NCBI GenBank assembly: GCA_902609025.1
Contig: CACLQD010000009.1
Location: 1 to 35,578, forward strand
DNA: 35,578 bases
Reading direction: 5' to 3'
DNA from: an uncultured PS1 clade bacterium
GTDB lineage: Bacteria; Pseudomonadota; Alphaproteobacteria; MED-G09
The notes below the pieces were generated by a model that was given only the letters and a program-made list of their open reading frames with translations, had not been told where the DNA came from and ran no database searches. The translations under genes and the position numbers were made by a program. Shown in pieces: positions 24,016-33,301 of this stretch. The first letter of the stretch is position 1. The number at the start of each line of letters is the position of its first letter.

Positions 24016-25320
24016 TTATGATTGCTCAGCTTCTGCTTGCAGAGGTAAGAATAATTTTGAAGCCTTATAAAAACACAAAGCAGCAATTGGATATAAAATT
24101 ACTCCGATCGAAAGCAAAGAATATCTTATACCTGTTTGGTCATATCCATTTTCAACATTAAATATGAAGTCATTAAAGAAGCCTAAGGCAAAGGGCCCTA
24201 AAGCAAATCCTATAACATTTGCACTTATATAATAGATTGATGCAGTCCTTCCTCTAAGGTTAACAGGCGAGGCACTTTGAAATGCAGCACCATATAAGCC
24301 AGGCCCACATGACATAAATAAAATCATACCTGCTAAACCAATTTGAGAATAAAATGAATTATCTGACAGTGTGAATAGTAAAAGTGAAAGCCATAACAAT
24401 ATTACAAAAATACCAGCTATTTTAAGATGTGCATTAATGGTGCCTTTTACAATCATATTGCTAGCTATGATTCCTGCTCCAACGCTTCCTCCAATACCAA
24501 GAAATATATTGAAAATACCGAAATTTTGTCCGGCTATTGTTTTTGGAATATCATGTACCCTTACTAGCATTTCTATTCCCCAAGCTAAAACTGAATAACC
24601 AACTAATCCTGTGATTGTTACTCCAATAAACATTAGAAGGAAAAATTTCCAAGCCTTTTTAAAAAAGGGCATAAATGAAGCTGATTCCGTTTTTTCAATA
24701 TTAGTTTCGGGGAAGGGTAAAAATTTCAAAAATAATGCGAATAGTAAACCAGGAATTGTAAATAAAAAGAAAGTAATCCTCCAATCAGAGAAGTTAGATA
24801 AAAAGCCTATGTAAGGTTTTATAATATCCATATTTGTGATTAATGCAGCGCCACCCCAACCAGCAAGAGCAGAACCTAAAAATGGTCCAGTTCCCCATAT
24901 TCCAAGCGCTAAGGGTAGTTTTTCTTTTGTAAAATATGCAGCAAATACAACTAATGCAATTGGCCCTAATGCTGCTTCCCCAACACCAACTCCAATTCTA
25001 AATATTATTAAATCCCAAAATTGTTGAGCAATTCCACAAAGGCCTGTCAATAGGCTCCACATAATAATAGCAAAAATAAGGACGTTTTTTCTGTAGGGGG
25101 TGTCAGCTAATCTTCCAAAAATAACAGTAGCTATTCCAAAAAATATTGCAAAAACGGTACCAAAGAGAAACCCTATCTGAGCATCTGTTAAAAGTAACTC
25201 AGCTTTTAATTCGGGTATCATAATGGACGGAAGTTGCCTATCAGCAAATGAATAGGTATTAATTGCAGTTAGTAAAATTGCTGCAGTCCAAGCAAGTCTT
25301 GATGAGATTATTCTTTGCAT
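24016..25320 (-). CDS. MFS transporter, spinster-like
   Basis: A 434-residue integral membrane protein with about 12 hydrophobic segments. The MFS motif GRLADTPYRKN lies between helices 2 and 3 (about 69-79), and RIGVGVGEAALGP in helix 4 (about 112-124) is typical of the spinster-like group. It has D27-R28 in helix 1 (FADRQLPSIMIP), another mark of that group. The substrate is unknown; organic acids or lipids are possible. It starts 15 bp after the HD-domain gene on the same strand with no clear ribosome site, so it probably forms an operon with it, and may import or export that enzyme's substrate. Confidence 0.88.
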   Translation of the reverse strand: MQRIISSRLAWTAAILLTAINTYSFADRQLPSIMIPELKAELLLTDAQIGFLFGTVFAIFFGIATVIFGRLADTPYRKNVLIFAIIMWSLLTGLCGIAQQFWDLIIFRIGVGVGEAALGPIALVVFAAYFTKEKLPLALGIWGTGPFLGSALAGWGGAALITNMDIIKPYIGFLSNFSDWRITFFLFTIPGLLFALFLKFLPFPETNIEKTESASFMPFFKKAWKFFLLMFIGVTITGLVGYSVLAWGIEMLVRVHDIPKTIAGQNFGIFNIFLGIGGSVGAGIIASNMIVKGTINAHLKIAGIFVILLWLSLLLFTLSDNSFYSQIGLAGMILFMSCGPGLYGAAFQSASPVNLRGRTASIYYISANVIGFALGPFALGFFNDFIFNVENGYDQTGIRYSLLSIGVILYPIAALCFYKASKLFLPLQAEAEQS

Positions 25321-25335
25321 TAATTATTTTAGGTT

Positions 25336-25926
25336 TTAATAGTTTCTGCCTTTATATATTGAAGCTTTTGGTTTTGCTAAAACTTTTTGGACCATTGGTT
25401 CAAATGCTTCTAAAGGCATAGATTTATAATCTTTGTCAAATGCACATTGGTCATAAAGGTGGCAAAATTGAGCCGTATATTCAAAATGTTCATGCCCTCG
25501 AAATTGTTCGCGCATATCTTTATCTAAACCAAGATGTTCAAAGAAATAATACCCTTGAAAAATGCCATGATGATTAAGCATCCAATGATTTTGTTCTGAA
25601 ACAAATGGTTTTAGAATAGCAGCACCTATTTCAGCATGATTATATGAACCAAGAATATCTCCCATATCGTGAAGCAAGGCACATACTACATACTCATCAT
25701 CTCTATTATCTTTATAAGCTCGAGTTGCAGTTTGTAAGCTATGTTCTAGTCTATCAACGGCAAATCCACCATGATCACCACTTAGCATCTTTAAATGATC
25801 AAGAATTCTATTTGGTAAATCAGCATTAAATCCTGTAGCGTAGTTACCAATTATTTCCCAATCTTCTTTGGTAGACTCAGCCATTGTTCTGTATGAAGCT
25901 CTTTGTTTTTCCACTTTTTTATCCAT
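25336..25926 (-). CDS. HD-domain metal enzyme, possibly MIOX/PhnZ-type oxygenase
   Basis: A 196-residue HD-fold protein. Metal-ligand candidates are H62 (LEHSLQ), H86-D87 (ALLHDMGD), H97, H119/H120 (NHHG) and D159 (LYDQ). The order of an early His, an HD pair about 24 residues later, then His residues and a late Asp fits the HD superfamily. The compact size and the LEHSLQTAT plus LLHDMGD pattern recall diiron HD oxygenases such as PhnZ and MIOX more than nucleotide phosphohydrolases. That is inference. The ribosome site AGAGGGGAAG lies just before the ATG. The gene is followed by the MFS transporter and diverges from the lipoprotein carboxylesterase. Confidence 0.72.
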   Translation of the reverse strand: MDKKVEKQRASYRTMAESTKEDWEIIGNYATGFNADLPNRILDHLKMLSGDHGGFAVDRLEHSLQTATRAYKDNRDDEYVVCALLHDMGDILGSYNHAEIGAAILKPFVSEQNHWMLNHHGIFQGYYFFEHLGLDKDMREQFRGHEHFEYTAQFCHLYDQCAFDKDYKSMPLEAFEPMVQKVLAKPKASIYKGRNY

Positions 25927-26003
25927 AGCTCTTCCCCTCTTAAGCTAAAAAAACCTTTATTTATATTTAATCTATATTATTTGTTAATATATTGGAAAAC
26001 AAA

Positions 26004-27809
26004 ATGAAAAAAAATATTTTTACCACTATATTTCTATCAATCTTTTTTCTCACAAGTTGTGAAACGATTAATTCCATAAGACCATCTAGTGATATTATCA
26101 AAACATCACCTGACTCTTTACGATTAACTAACTCAGGCCCTGTTATAGGAATTGAAGGTGAAGAAGGTATTCACATATGGTTTGGTGTGCCCTATGCAGA
26201 AGCTCCCGTAGATAAATTAAGGTGGAAAGCGCCAAGAAATGTAAATAGTTGGGATAAAGTTTATGCGGCAACAAATTTTGGTAGCCCTTGCGTACAAATA
26301 CAATCATCTCTCACTGGAGGTGGTCTAGCTAAACCCGGAGATATAATTGGTGATGAAGATTGTTTGTATCTAAATATTTATGCGCCTTCATATAGTGTAA
26401 CTTCTGTCCCTAAAGAAATAAATAAACTTCCAGTGATGGTATGGATTCATGGAGGAGGTAACTCCAGTGGCATGACTTCAGAATATAACCCAGAAAGATT
26501 TGTGGCATCACAAAATATAATAGTGGTAACAATTTCTTACAGATTAGGTTTATTTGGATGGTTTTCTCATCCAGAACTAAGAAATAAATCAGATGGTATT
26601 GATGTCTCGCCAAATTTTGGACTACTAGATCAAATTAAAGCGCTTGAATGGTTAAGAGGTAATATAGAAGCTTTTGGCGGCGATAAAAATAATATCACTA
26701 TTTTTGGTGAAAGTGCAGGCGGTCAAAATGTGATAGCCTTATATGTTTCACCTTTAGCTAAAGGTTTATTTCACCGAGCGATATCTCAATCAGGCGGAAT
26801 TACACTCACTTCAATAGAGGATGCTGAAGAGATAGATCGAAACATTCATCCTCTGGGCAAAGATTATAGATACAGACACAAGACAACAAAAGAATTTGTT
26901 AATTCTCTGCTGAATGAAGGAATAATTAATACTCATCTTCATGAGACGGGTAATATTGAAGAATTAATGAATTTGGATTCTCATGACCTAATGAGAAATT
27001 GGTCGAAGGGTAAAGTTTGGGAAGGCACAACACAATTAGCAAGGATAATTGGAGATGATTTTGTCTTACCTAAAGATAGTATTCTAGCTGCACTAAGCGA
27101 TAAAAATAGACATGCAAATGTTCCAATTATTCTTGGTGTCAATAAAGATGAAAATAAAACATTTAATCTTTTTGATGAAGAATTAGTTACTAATATCTTA
27201 AATCTTACCTTCATAGTTAAGGATCCTTTCTTCTATGATCTTAAATCTGATTATCAGAGCTTAGCTTGGCGATCAAATGCTGTAGATACTCCTGCTGATG
27301 CAATAGTGAATGGAGGCTACTCAAATGTTTACGCTTATAGATTTGATTGGGATGAACAACCAAGTATTTTGGGCATGGATTTTTCTTTTTTATTAGGCGC
27401 TGGACATGGTCTAGAAATTCCATTTGTAATGGGTGATTTTGATTTTGGAAGACAGACTAGATTTTTATTTACTAAGAAAAATGAGTCCGAAAGAATAAAA
27501 TTATCAAAATTAATTATGCAATATTGGGCACATTTTGCTAAAGATGGGTATCCAAATGCTCAATTAGAAAATGCAGTTCAGTGGGATAAATGGCCTAAGG
27601 GCGGAATTAATAAAGATAGGATAATGATATTGGATACTGAACAATCAAATGCACCAAGGATGAGTAATGGATATGCTCCTCATGACAAACTTGTAAATAT
27701 TTTTGAAAATGATGAAAGGTCATATAAAGTTAATAACAAGTGTTCTTTCTTAGAGGATGTATATTCTTGGGTTGATAACTGGCAAATTAAAAATGATGCT
27801 TGCCGGTAA
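26004..27809 (+). CDS. Lipoprotein type-B carboxylesterase
   Basis: A 601-residue type-B carboxylesterase, full length for the family. The first 19 residues are a lipoprotein signal ending in LTSC, with Glu at +2, which favours the outer membrane. The catalytic triad is S237 in FGESAGGQ, E383 in NKDEN and H468 in GAGHGLEIPF; the oxyanion motif WIHGGGN is near residues 147-153. I prefer the ATG at 26004 to the TTG at 25992 because MKKNIF begins a standard signal peptide. It would hydrolyse esters at the cell surface or in the periplasm. It diverges from the HD-domain gene, and the kinase gene starts 11 bp after its stop. Confidence 0.9.
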   Translation: MKKNIFTTIFLSIFFLTSCETINSIRPSSDIIKTSPDSLRLTNSGPVIGIEGEEGIHIWFGVPYAEAPVDKLRWKAPRNVNSWDKVYAATNFGSPCVQIQSSLTGGGLAKPGDIIGDEDCLYLNIYAPSYSVTSVPKEINKLPVMVWIHGGGNSSGMTSEYNPERFVASQNIIVVTISYRLGLFGWFSHPELRNKSDGIDVSPNFGLLDQIKALEWLRGNIEAFGGDKNNITIFGESAGGQNVIALYVSPLAKGLFHRAISQSGGITLTSIEDAEEIDRNIHPLGKDYRYRHKTTKEFVNSLLNEGIINTHLHETGNIEELMNLDSHDLMRNWSKGKVWEGTTQLARIIGDDFVLPKDSILAALSDKNRHANVPIILGVNKDENKTFNLFDEELVTNILNLTFIVKDPFFYDLKSDYQSLAWRSNAVDTPADAIVNGGYSNVYAYRFDWDEQPSILGMDFSFLLGAGHGLEIPFVMGDFDFGRQTRFLFTKKNESERIKLSKLIMQYWAHFAKDGYPNAQLENAVQWDKWPKGGINKDRIMILDTEQSNAPRMSNGYAPHDKLVNIFENDERSYKVNNKCSFLEDVYSWVDNWQIKNDACR

Positions 27810-27820
27810 GGATGATTTTT

Positions 27821-28807
27821 ATGAAATATGATTGTTTATTTGTTGGTAATGCAATTGTTGATATTTTAGCAGATGTAAGTTTTGAGTTTATGAATGATCA
27901 GGGTATTGAACCAGGATCGTGGAGACCCGTTGAAAAAGAAGAAATTGAAAAATTACAAAGTATAATTCCAGATAATAAAGTTGCTTCAGGAGGATCCGCT
28001 GCAAATTCAGCTGTTGGATTTTCATTTTTGGGAGGGTCTTCAGCCTTCATTGGAAGGGTGAAAAATGATGCTTTAGGAATTGAGTATATTAAAGATATGG
28101 ATGATGCAGGTGTAAGGTTCACATCAAACCCCTCCAAGACAGGATTGGATACTGGAAGATGTCTAGTTTATGTAACTCCTGATGCCCAAAGATCAATGAG
28201 GACCTATTTAGGTGCGGCTTCTCAATTGTCTCCTGATGAGGTTAATGAAGAAAGTATTGCAAATTCAGCAATAGTTTATCTTGAAGGTTATTTGTGGGAT
28301 GAAGATTTAGCTAAGTCTTCATGTAAAAAAGCTTTGGAGTTAGCTAAAAAGAATAATATTCAAACCGCTCTTAGCTTATCTGATTCATTTTGTGTAACTA
28401 AATGGCATAAAGAAATTTTAGATCTAACAAAGAATGTAGATATCGTTTTTGGTAATGAAGAAGAGTTTAAGGCTCTATTTAAAACAGAGATTTTATCAGA
28501 TGCAATTTCAGCTTCTAGATCACAATTAAAACTATCTATTATCACCCGTGGTCACAATGGCTCTATAGTTATTTCCGATTCTCAAACTGATGAGGTAGTA
28601 GCATATCCTCCTGATAAATTAGTTGATACAACGGGAGCAGGGGATTTATATGCTGCAGGCTTTTTATATGGTTTAAGTAAAAATATGCGTCACCATGAGT
28701 GTGCTAATTTAGGTTCCTATTTATCTTCTAAAGTTATTTCTGTTTTAGGCCCGCGTACAGAAAAAGACATTAGGGAACTTGCTATTTCTAAGGGTTTATT
28801 ATCCTGA
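27821..28807 (+). CDS. PfkB-family carbohydrate kinase, adenosine kinase-like
   Basis: A 328-residue ribokinase-fold enzyme. The N-terminal substrate-binding segment is ASGGSAANSA (55-64), and the C-terminal PfkB signature is DTTGAGD (269-275) with catalytic base D275. Similar proteins in proteobacteria are often called adenosine kinase; ribokinase or another sugar kinase is possible. I chose the ATG at 27821 rather than the TTG at 27800 because AAGGA lies 8 bp before it and MKYDCLFVGNAIVDI is a typical family start. The gene begins 11 bp after the carboxylesterase stop and is probably cotranscribed with it, though no functional link is evident. Confidence 0.85.
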   Translation: MKYDCLFVGNAIVDILADVSFEFMNDQGIEPGSWRPVEKEEIEKLQSIIPDNKVASGGSAANSAVGFSFLGGSSAFIGRVKNDALGIEYIKDMDDAGVRFTSNPSKTGLDTGRCLVYVTPDAQRSMRTYLGAASQLSPDEVNEESIANSAIVYLEGYLWDEDLAKSSCKKALELAKKNNIQTALSLSDSFCVTKWHKEILDLTKNVDIVFGNEEEFKALFKTEILSDAISASRSQLKLSIITRGHNGSIVISDSQTDEVVAYPPDKLVDTTGAGDLYAAGFLYGLSKNMRHHECANLGSYLSSKVISVLGPRTEKDIRELAISKGLLS

Positions 28808-28813
28808 TTTTTT

Positions 28814-28842
28814 TTGATAAATTTTAACTAATATTATAAGAT
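28814..28842 (+). promoter_or_regulatory. Putative leaderless promoter of msrA
   Basis: TTGATA (28814-28819), a 17-bp spacer and TAAGAT (28837-28842) are followed by 6 bp and the msrA ATG. Transcription would start at the A of the ATG. No Shine-Dalgarno sequence is present between the kinase stop and msrA. Confidence 0.45.
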
Positions 28843-28848
28843 TTTAAA

Positions 28849-29472
28849 ATGCAATTACCATTACCCACTTCAGATCAAGCTTTACCAGGAAGGGATATTC
28901 CTATTGAAGTAAGTGATCTTCATTTTGTAAATGGTAATCGGATAAAACCACCATTTGAAGATGATATCGAAATAGCCGATTTTGCTTTGGGTTGCTTCTG
29001 GGGTGCCGAGAGAAAATTTTGGGAAGTTGAAAATGTTTATTCAACTGCAGTCGGTTATATGGGAGGTTTCACACCCAATGCGTCATATGAGGAGGTATGT
29101 TCAGGGTTAACAGGTCATACTGAAACAGTTAGAGTTTTTTATAACCCTAGTCTAGTAGATTATAATATTTTATTGAAAACTTTTTGGGAGTCACATAACC
29201 CTACACAGGGAATGCGGCAGGGAAATGATATAGGAACACAATATAGGTCAGCAATTTTTACCCATTCAAGTAAACAGAAAACATTGGCCGATGAGTCTTT
29301 GAAGGTCTTTAATTTACAATTAAAAGAAAATGGTTTTTCTGATATTACGACAGATATTACGCAAGGAAATGATTTTTTCTATGCAGAGGATTACCATCAG
29401 CAATACCTTTCTAAAAATCCAAATGGTTATTGTGGTCTAGGTGGAACTGGAATTTCATACCCTCAAGGTTAA
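28849..29472 (+). CDS. msrA: Peptide methionine sulfoxide reductase A
   Basis: A 207-residue MsrA reducing methionine-S-sulfoxide in proteins. The active-site motif GCFWG has catalytic C49 and is followed by the conserved E54 (GAERKFW). TAVGYMGG, YEEVCSGLTGHTE, HNPTQ and GTQYRS are also present. No other cysteine clearly plays the resolving role apart from those at the GYCGLGG tail, which resembles the usual C-terminal resolving site. No signal peptide, so it is cytoplasmic. It precedes a peroxiredoxin gene by 129 bp on the same strand, forming an oxidative-stress pair. Its upstream sequence suggests a leaderless message. Confidence 0.95.
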   Translation: MQLPLPTSDQALPGRDIPIEVSDLHFVNGNRIKPPFEDDIEIADFALGCFWGAERKFWEVENVYSTAVGYMGGFTPNASYEEVCSGLTGHTETVRVFYNPSLVDYNILLKTFWESHNPTQGMRQGNDIGTQYRSAIFTHSSKQKTLADESLKVFNLQLKENGFSDITTDITQGNDFFYAEDYHQQYLSKNPNGYCGLGGTGISYPQG

Positions 29473-29601
29473 AAGTACTTGAAAAAAATTTATTAAAAAT
29501 TATATATATAATATGGTTTTCGTTGAAAATATTTCCGATTGCACATTTACTAATAAAAATAATAAAAAAAATTAAAGAGATAATTTGTTTTAGGAGAAAA
29601 A

Positions 29602-30264
29602 ATGTCTTTAAGAATAAATTCTGATGCACCAAATTTTGATGCAGAAACTACAGAAGGCAAAATAGATTTTTATGACTGGGCAGGGGACAGTTGGGTTGTG
29701 TTATTTTCTCATCCAAAAGACTTCACACCAGTTTGTACGACTGAACTAGGTTATGTTGCCGGTTTAAAATCAGCCTTTGATGACAGAAACTGCCAGATTA
29801 TTGGACTCAGTGTTGATCCTGTTGAAAATCATAAAGAATGGGCTATTGATATTGAAGAAACTCAAGGTAATAGAGTTAATTTTCCGATGATAGGAGATCC
29901 TGAATTAAAAATAGCTAAGTTATATGATATGTTACCGGAAACTGAAGGCTCAACATCTGAAGGAAGAACTGCAGTTGATAATGCTACAGTTAGATCAGTA
30001 TTTATTATTGGTCCTGATAAAAAAATAAAGGCAATGATTACATATCCAATGAGTACAGGTAGAAATTTTGATGAAGTTTTGCGCTTACTTGACTCATGTC
30101 AGCTTACTGCAAAACACCAAGTTGCCACTCCAGCAAATTGGCTTAATGGCGATGATGTAATAATAGTTCCAGCAGTAAATGATGAAGATGCAAAAAATAA
30201 ATTTCCTGAAGGCTGGAAAGCACCAAAACCTTATTTAAGAATAGTTAAACAACCTAAAGATTGA
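29602..30264 (+). CDS. 1-Cys peroxiredoxin (Prx6 type)
   Basis: A 220-residue peroxiredoxin that reduces peroxides. Peroxidatic C45 lies in HPKDFTPVCTTELG (37-50), with the supporting threonine T42. The C-terminal extension with PANWLNGDDVIIVPAV is typical of the Prx6 group, longer than AhpC tails. Two other cysteines (about C73 and C167) do not sit in an AhpC-type resolving VCP motif. AGGAG lies 7 bp before the ATG. It follows msrA on the same strand, and its stop is 10 bp from that of the convergent TonB-dependent receptor gene. Confidence 0.93.
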   Translation: MSLRINSDAPNFDAETTEGKIDFYDWAGDSWVVLFSHPKDFTPVCTTELGYVAGLKSAFDDRNCQIIGLSVDPVENHKEWAIDIEETQGNRVNFPMIGDPELKIAKLYDMLPETEGSTSEGRTAVDNATVRSVFIIGPDKKIKAMITYPMSTGRNFDEVLRLLDSCQLTAKHQVATPANWLNGDDVIIVPAVNDEDAKNKFPEGWKAPKPYLRIVKQPKD

Positions 30265-30274
30265 TTTAATAATC

Positions 30275-32323
30275 TTAAAACTTTGACTCTAGCATAAGAT
30301 AGAACTCTCTTTTTTGGCCAACGAAATACCTGTAACTTCCAAAGGCAAAATCAGCTCTATTTGCATAGTGTTTATCAGCGACATTATTAACATAAATACC
30401 AATACTAAGGTTTTCATTGACAGGTGTTTTTGCTCTTAAGTTAATAACATTATGACCTTTATAAAAATGCGCATTTCTTTCATCTACAGGGTAGCTATCT
30501 ATTTTTTCCCATTCAAGTTCAATTCTTGTTCCTTCTTTAGGTGAATAAATAAATCTTGTGTTGGCTATAAGTTCTGGAGCTGAGTCAATCTGATTTCCGG
30601 ATTTAATACCATTTGGTAAGTGGTCAAAATCATATTCATGTTCAGCAAAACTGGTAGAATTTTCAATTTGGAAAAACTCATTGAATTCTGCAAGGATATT
30701 AATTTCTAATCCTCTATGGGTAGTCTTTCCATTTTCTACATTAAACCCTTGGGAGTCTCTAAAAAAGTAATTCTCTTTTTTCATATCAAAGCCTACTAGC
30801 TCTATATTAAATATATTGAAACCACCCCTAATACCAATTTCAATGCTATCAAGTTTTTCAGATTTTGCTCCACCAGGAATCTGTTTACTTTGTATGCGAT
30901 ATAAATCTGTAGTTTGTGGAGCTCTATTTCCACGAGAGTAGTTGGCAAAAAGAGCAAGCTCATCATTTATTTTATGATTGATTGCTAACTTTGGTGAAAA
31001 TTCAGTGAAATCATCATCTCTATTAGGTGATACTTGAATTCTACCTTTAGTTCCTGGTTCAATATTTGTTTTGTATTCGTATTCAACTTTTTCACCTCGT
31101 ATACCAGTTACTACTTTTGTTTTATCGGAGAGGTTCCATTCTATGTTTACGAAAGCGGCTAAAATCTGACTATCAATATCATAATCATAATGTGCACCTT
31201 TAGGATAAGCCAATCTAGGACCAAAAGAGACATCTGGAGCGCTTTGGAATTCACTTAATTCACCTTCAGTCATTTCTAAATCAAGACCAATTGTCATAAA
31301 GTGATTATTAAATGAACTCTGATACATAGTTTGTAGCCCTAAACTTTTATGGCTATTTTGTTCTAGAGGTTTTCCAGGAAGAAAATGCATTTTAAAATCC
31401 ATATCAGTGTACCTAAAATATGGCGTTATGCTTAATGAGCCATTTTCGAAATCTTGAATGATTTTTAGATAAGATCTTATATTATAAGTGTCTCTAAAGG
31501 CCTCAGGATCGGGATTTTTATATTTAATTTCTTTATTTTTATAGGCTTGGTAACCTTTTATGTAACCCATAGTTTCTTGATTAAGATTAGTCCCTGATAA
31601 TAGAAAAATATAATCTTTTGCGTTCTTTTGAGTATTAATTCTAATTAAGAATTTCTGTTGACCATAATGCGGTTTATCAAATTTATCTGAGTTATCGTTA
31701 GTATGGTTATTTGTATAGCCATTATCTTCTTTCCAAAGAAAATTAAAAAGGATGTCACTATTATCTAGATTTCGATAAGTACTAGAATTAAAAATAATTT
31801 TATTTTTTCCAGCGCGCAGATTTATTTTATTATTATAGTTAGGGTTATCTTTTTCGGTTATTACATTCACAAGACCATGAACGGCATTAGACCCATATAG
31901 AACTGATCCAGGGCCTCTAATAACTTCAGTTCTTTCCCCAATCTCAATAGTTGACTCCATTAATCCATTAACATTAGAAAATCCTGGAGATCTTAAAGGT
32001 ATACCGTCTTCTAGATACAAGAAACTTCCAGCTCCTGCACCACCAGACAAGACCGGAGATCGAATTGAAGTTAAATGTTCTTGACCACTACCTTGACTAA
32101 TAAATATACCTGGCATTCTATTTAGAACATTACTTGGATTATCAGGGCTTATAAAATTGATTTCTCCACTATTTATAAAGGATAGATTTCCAGTTTCATC
32201 AATAATTGGGGTTTTATTTTTTGTTCCCGTTACTACAATTTCTTCAATATTTTTTGAATATATAAATATTGGATTTACAATAAAAACTATTACGAGAAAG
32301 TAAATTACTTTATTTAACTTCAT
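30275..32323 (-). CDS. TonB-dependent outer-membrane receptor
   Basis: A 682-residue receptor. Residues 1-23 are a signal peptide (MKLNKVIYFLVIVFIV core). Directly after it, IEEIVVTG (26-33) is a TonB box. The plug domain (about 40-160) contains NVLNRMPGIFISQ and the VIRGPGSVLYGSNAVHGLVNVI motif. The remainder is a 22-strand-type barrel ending in FYLMLESKF with the terminal phenylalanine. The ligand is not identifiable: siderophore, vitamin B12 or carbohydrate are all possible. It is the last gene of a minus-strand run, 23 bp after kdsD, and converges on the peroxiredoxin gene. Confidence 0.93.
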   Translation of the reverse strand: MKLNKVIYFLVIVFIVNPIFIYSKNIEEIVVTGTKNKTPIIDETGNLSFINSGEINFISPDNPSNVLNRMPGIFISQGSGQEHLTSIRSPVLSGGAGAGSFLYLEDGIPLRSPGFSNVNGLMESTIEIGERTEVIRGPGSVLYGSNAVHGLVNVITEKDNPNYNNKINLRAGKNKIIFNSSTYRNLDNSDILFNFLWKEDNGYTNNHTNDNSDKFDKPHYGQQKFLIRINTQKNAKDYIFLLSGTNLNQETMGYIKGYQAYKNKEIKYKNPDPEAFRDTYNIRSYLKIIQDFENGSLSITPYFRYTDMDFKMHFLPGKPLEQNSHKSLGLQTMYQSSFNNHFMTIGLDLEMTEGELSEFQSAPDVSFGPRLAYPKGAHYDYDIDSQILAAFVNIEWNLSDKTKVVTGIRGEKVEYEYKTNIEPGTKGRIQVSPNRDDDFTEFSPKLAINHKINDELALFANYSRGNRAPQTTDLYRIQSKQIPGGAKSEKLDSIEIGIRGGFNIFNIELVGFDMKKENYFFRDSQGFNVENGKTTHRGLEINILAEFNEFFQIENSTSFAEHEYDFDHLPNGIKSGNQIDSAPELIANTRFIYSPKEGTRIELEWEKIDSYPVDERNAHFYKGHNVINLRAKTPVNENLSIGIYVNNVADKHYANRADFAFGSYRYFVGQKREFYLMLESKF

Positions 32324-32346
32324 TTTTTTCTTTCTAAATTTTTTTA

Positions 32347-33300
32347 TTATTGTTTTATTAGTCTAATTAGATCATGGAAATGAACAAAACCTATAGGATT
32401 GTTATTTTCATTGATTATGAACAGACCTTGAATTCCTAATTGATTTATAAGACCTAGTGCCTCACTTGCCAACATATTTTCGCTTACAGTTTTTGGTTTT
32501 GAATTCATTATTTGGTCTACACTTTTATTTAATAATTCAGGACCCATATGCCTTCGTAAGTCACCATCTGTTAAAATTCCAATTAGTTTATTTTCTTTTA
32601 TTACTCCTGCACAACCAAAACCTTTTTCAGATATATTTATTAGAGCCTCAGACATATCAGTCCCTGATTGAAGTAAGGGAATAGACTCTTCTTTATGCAT
32701 AATATCTTTTAATGTTAATAAGGCTGCACCTAACTGCCCACCTGGATGAAGCGATTTAAACTTATCCTTATCAAAACCTCTCTCATTTAAAAGACAAATA
32801 GCTATGGCATCGCCAACAATTAACTGCATTGTTGTAGATGTAGTAGGAGCTAATCCATTTGGACAGGCTTCAGTTGCTTTAGGTAAAATCAGTGATATAT
32901 CAGAAGATTGCGAGAGCAAACTATTTGATGATGATGTTAAACTGATTAAACCTATTTTATTTTCCTTTGAAAAATGAATGATATCGCTAAGTTCGGATGT
33001 TTCGCCCGACCAAGATATCGCAAAAATAATATCTTCACTTCCTACCATACCCATATCACCATGACTGGCTTCAGTTGGATGAACAAAATATGATGGCGTT
33101 CCTGTAGAAGACAATGTTGCAGAAATTTTTTTACCTATATGACCTGATTTTCCAACACCGGTAACGATCACCTTACCTTTTATTTCTATAATTTTTTTTA
33201 CAGCGGAAGAAAAATTATCATCAAAAAAATCCTTTAAAAGTTCAATTCCTTCACTTTCGTCTTTTAGAACTTTTTTTGCTACTTTTTGTATCTCTGACAT
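32347..33300 (-). CDS. kdsD: D-arabinose 5-phosphate isomerase (KpsF/GutQ family)
   Basis: A 317-residue enzyme converting ribulose 5-phosphate to arabinose 5-phosphate, the first step to Kdo of LPS. It has an N-terminal SIS domain (about 1-195) and two CBS domains (about 205-317). K51, E103, E144 and H185 keep the same spacing (52, 41, 41) as the E. coli KdsD catalytic residues K59, E111, E152 and H193. VTGVGKSG, HPTEASHGDMGM and HPGGQLGA are present. It lies 1 bp after ugd, showing tight coupling. A paralogue for capsule (KpsF) or sugar-alcohol use (GutQ) would have the same motifs, so kdsD is assigned as the housekeeping role. Confidence 0.92.
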   Translation of the reverse strand: MSEIQKVAKKVLKDESEGIELLKDFFDDNFSSAVKKIIEIKGKVIVTGVGKSGHIGKKISATLSSTGTPSYFVHPTEASHGDMGMVGSEDIIFAISWSGETSELSDIIHFSKENKIGLISLTSSSNSLLSQSSDISLILPKATEACPNGLAPTTSTTMQLIVGDAIAICLLNERGFDKDKFKSLHPGGQLGAALLTLKDIMHKEESIPLLQSGTDMSEALINISEKGFGCAGVIKENKLIGILTDGDLRRHMGPELLNKSVDQIMNSKPKTVSENMLASEALGLINQLGIQGLFIINENNNPIGFVHFHDLIRLIKQ

Positions 33301-33301
33301 T

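Noticed and set aside
28791-28823. Hairpin-like TTATC...GATAA after the kinase gene as terminator
   Set aside because: The stem is five mostly A-T pairs with a long loop, and the T run lies within the loop.
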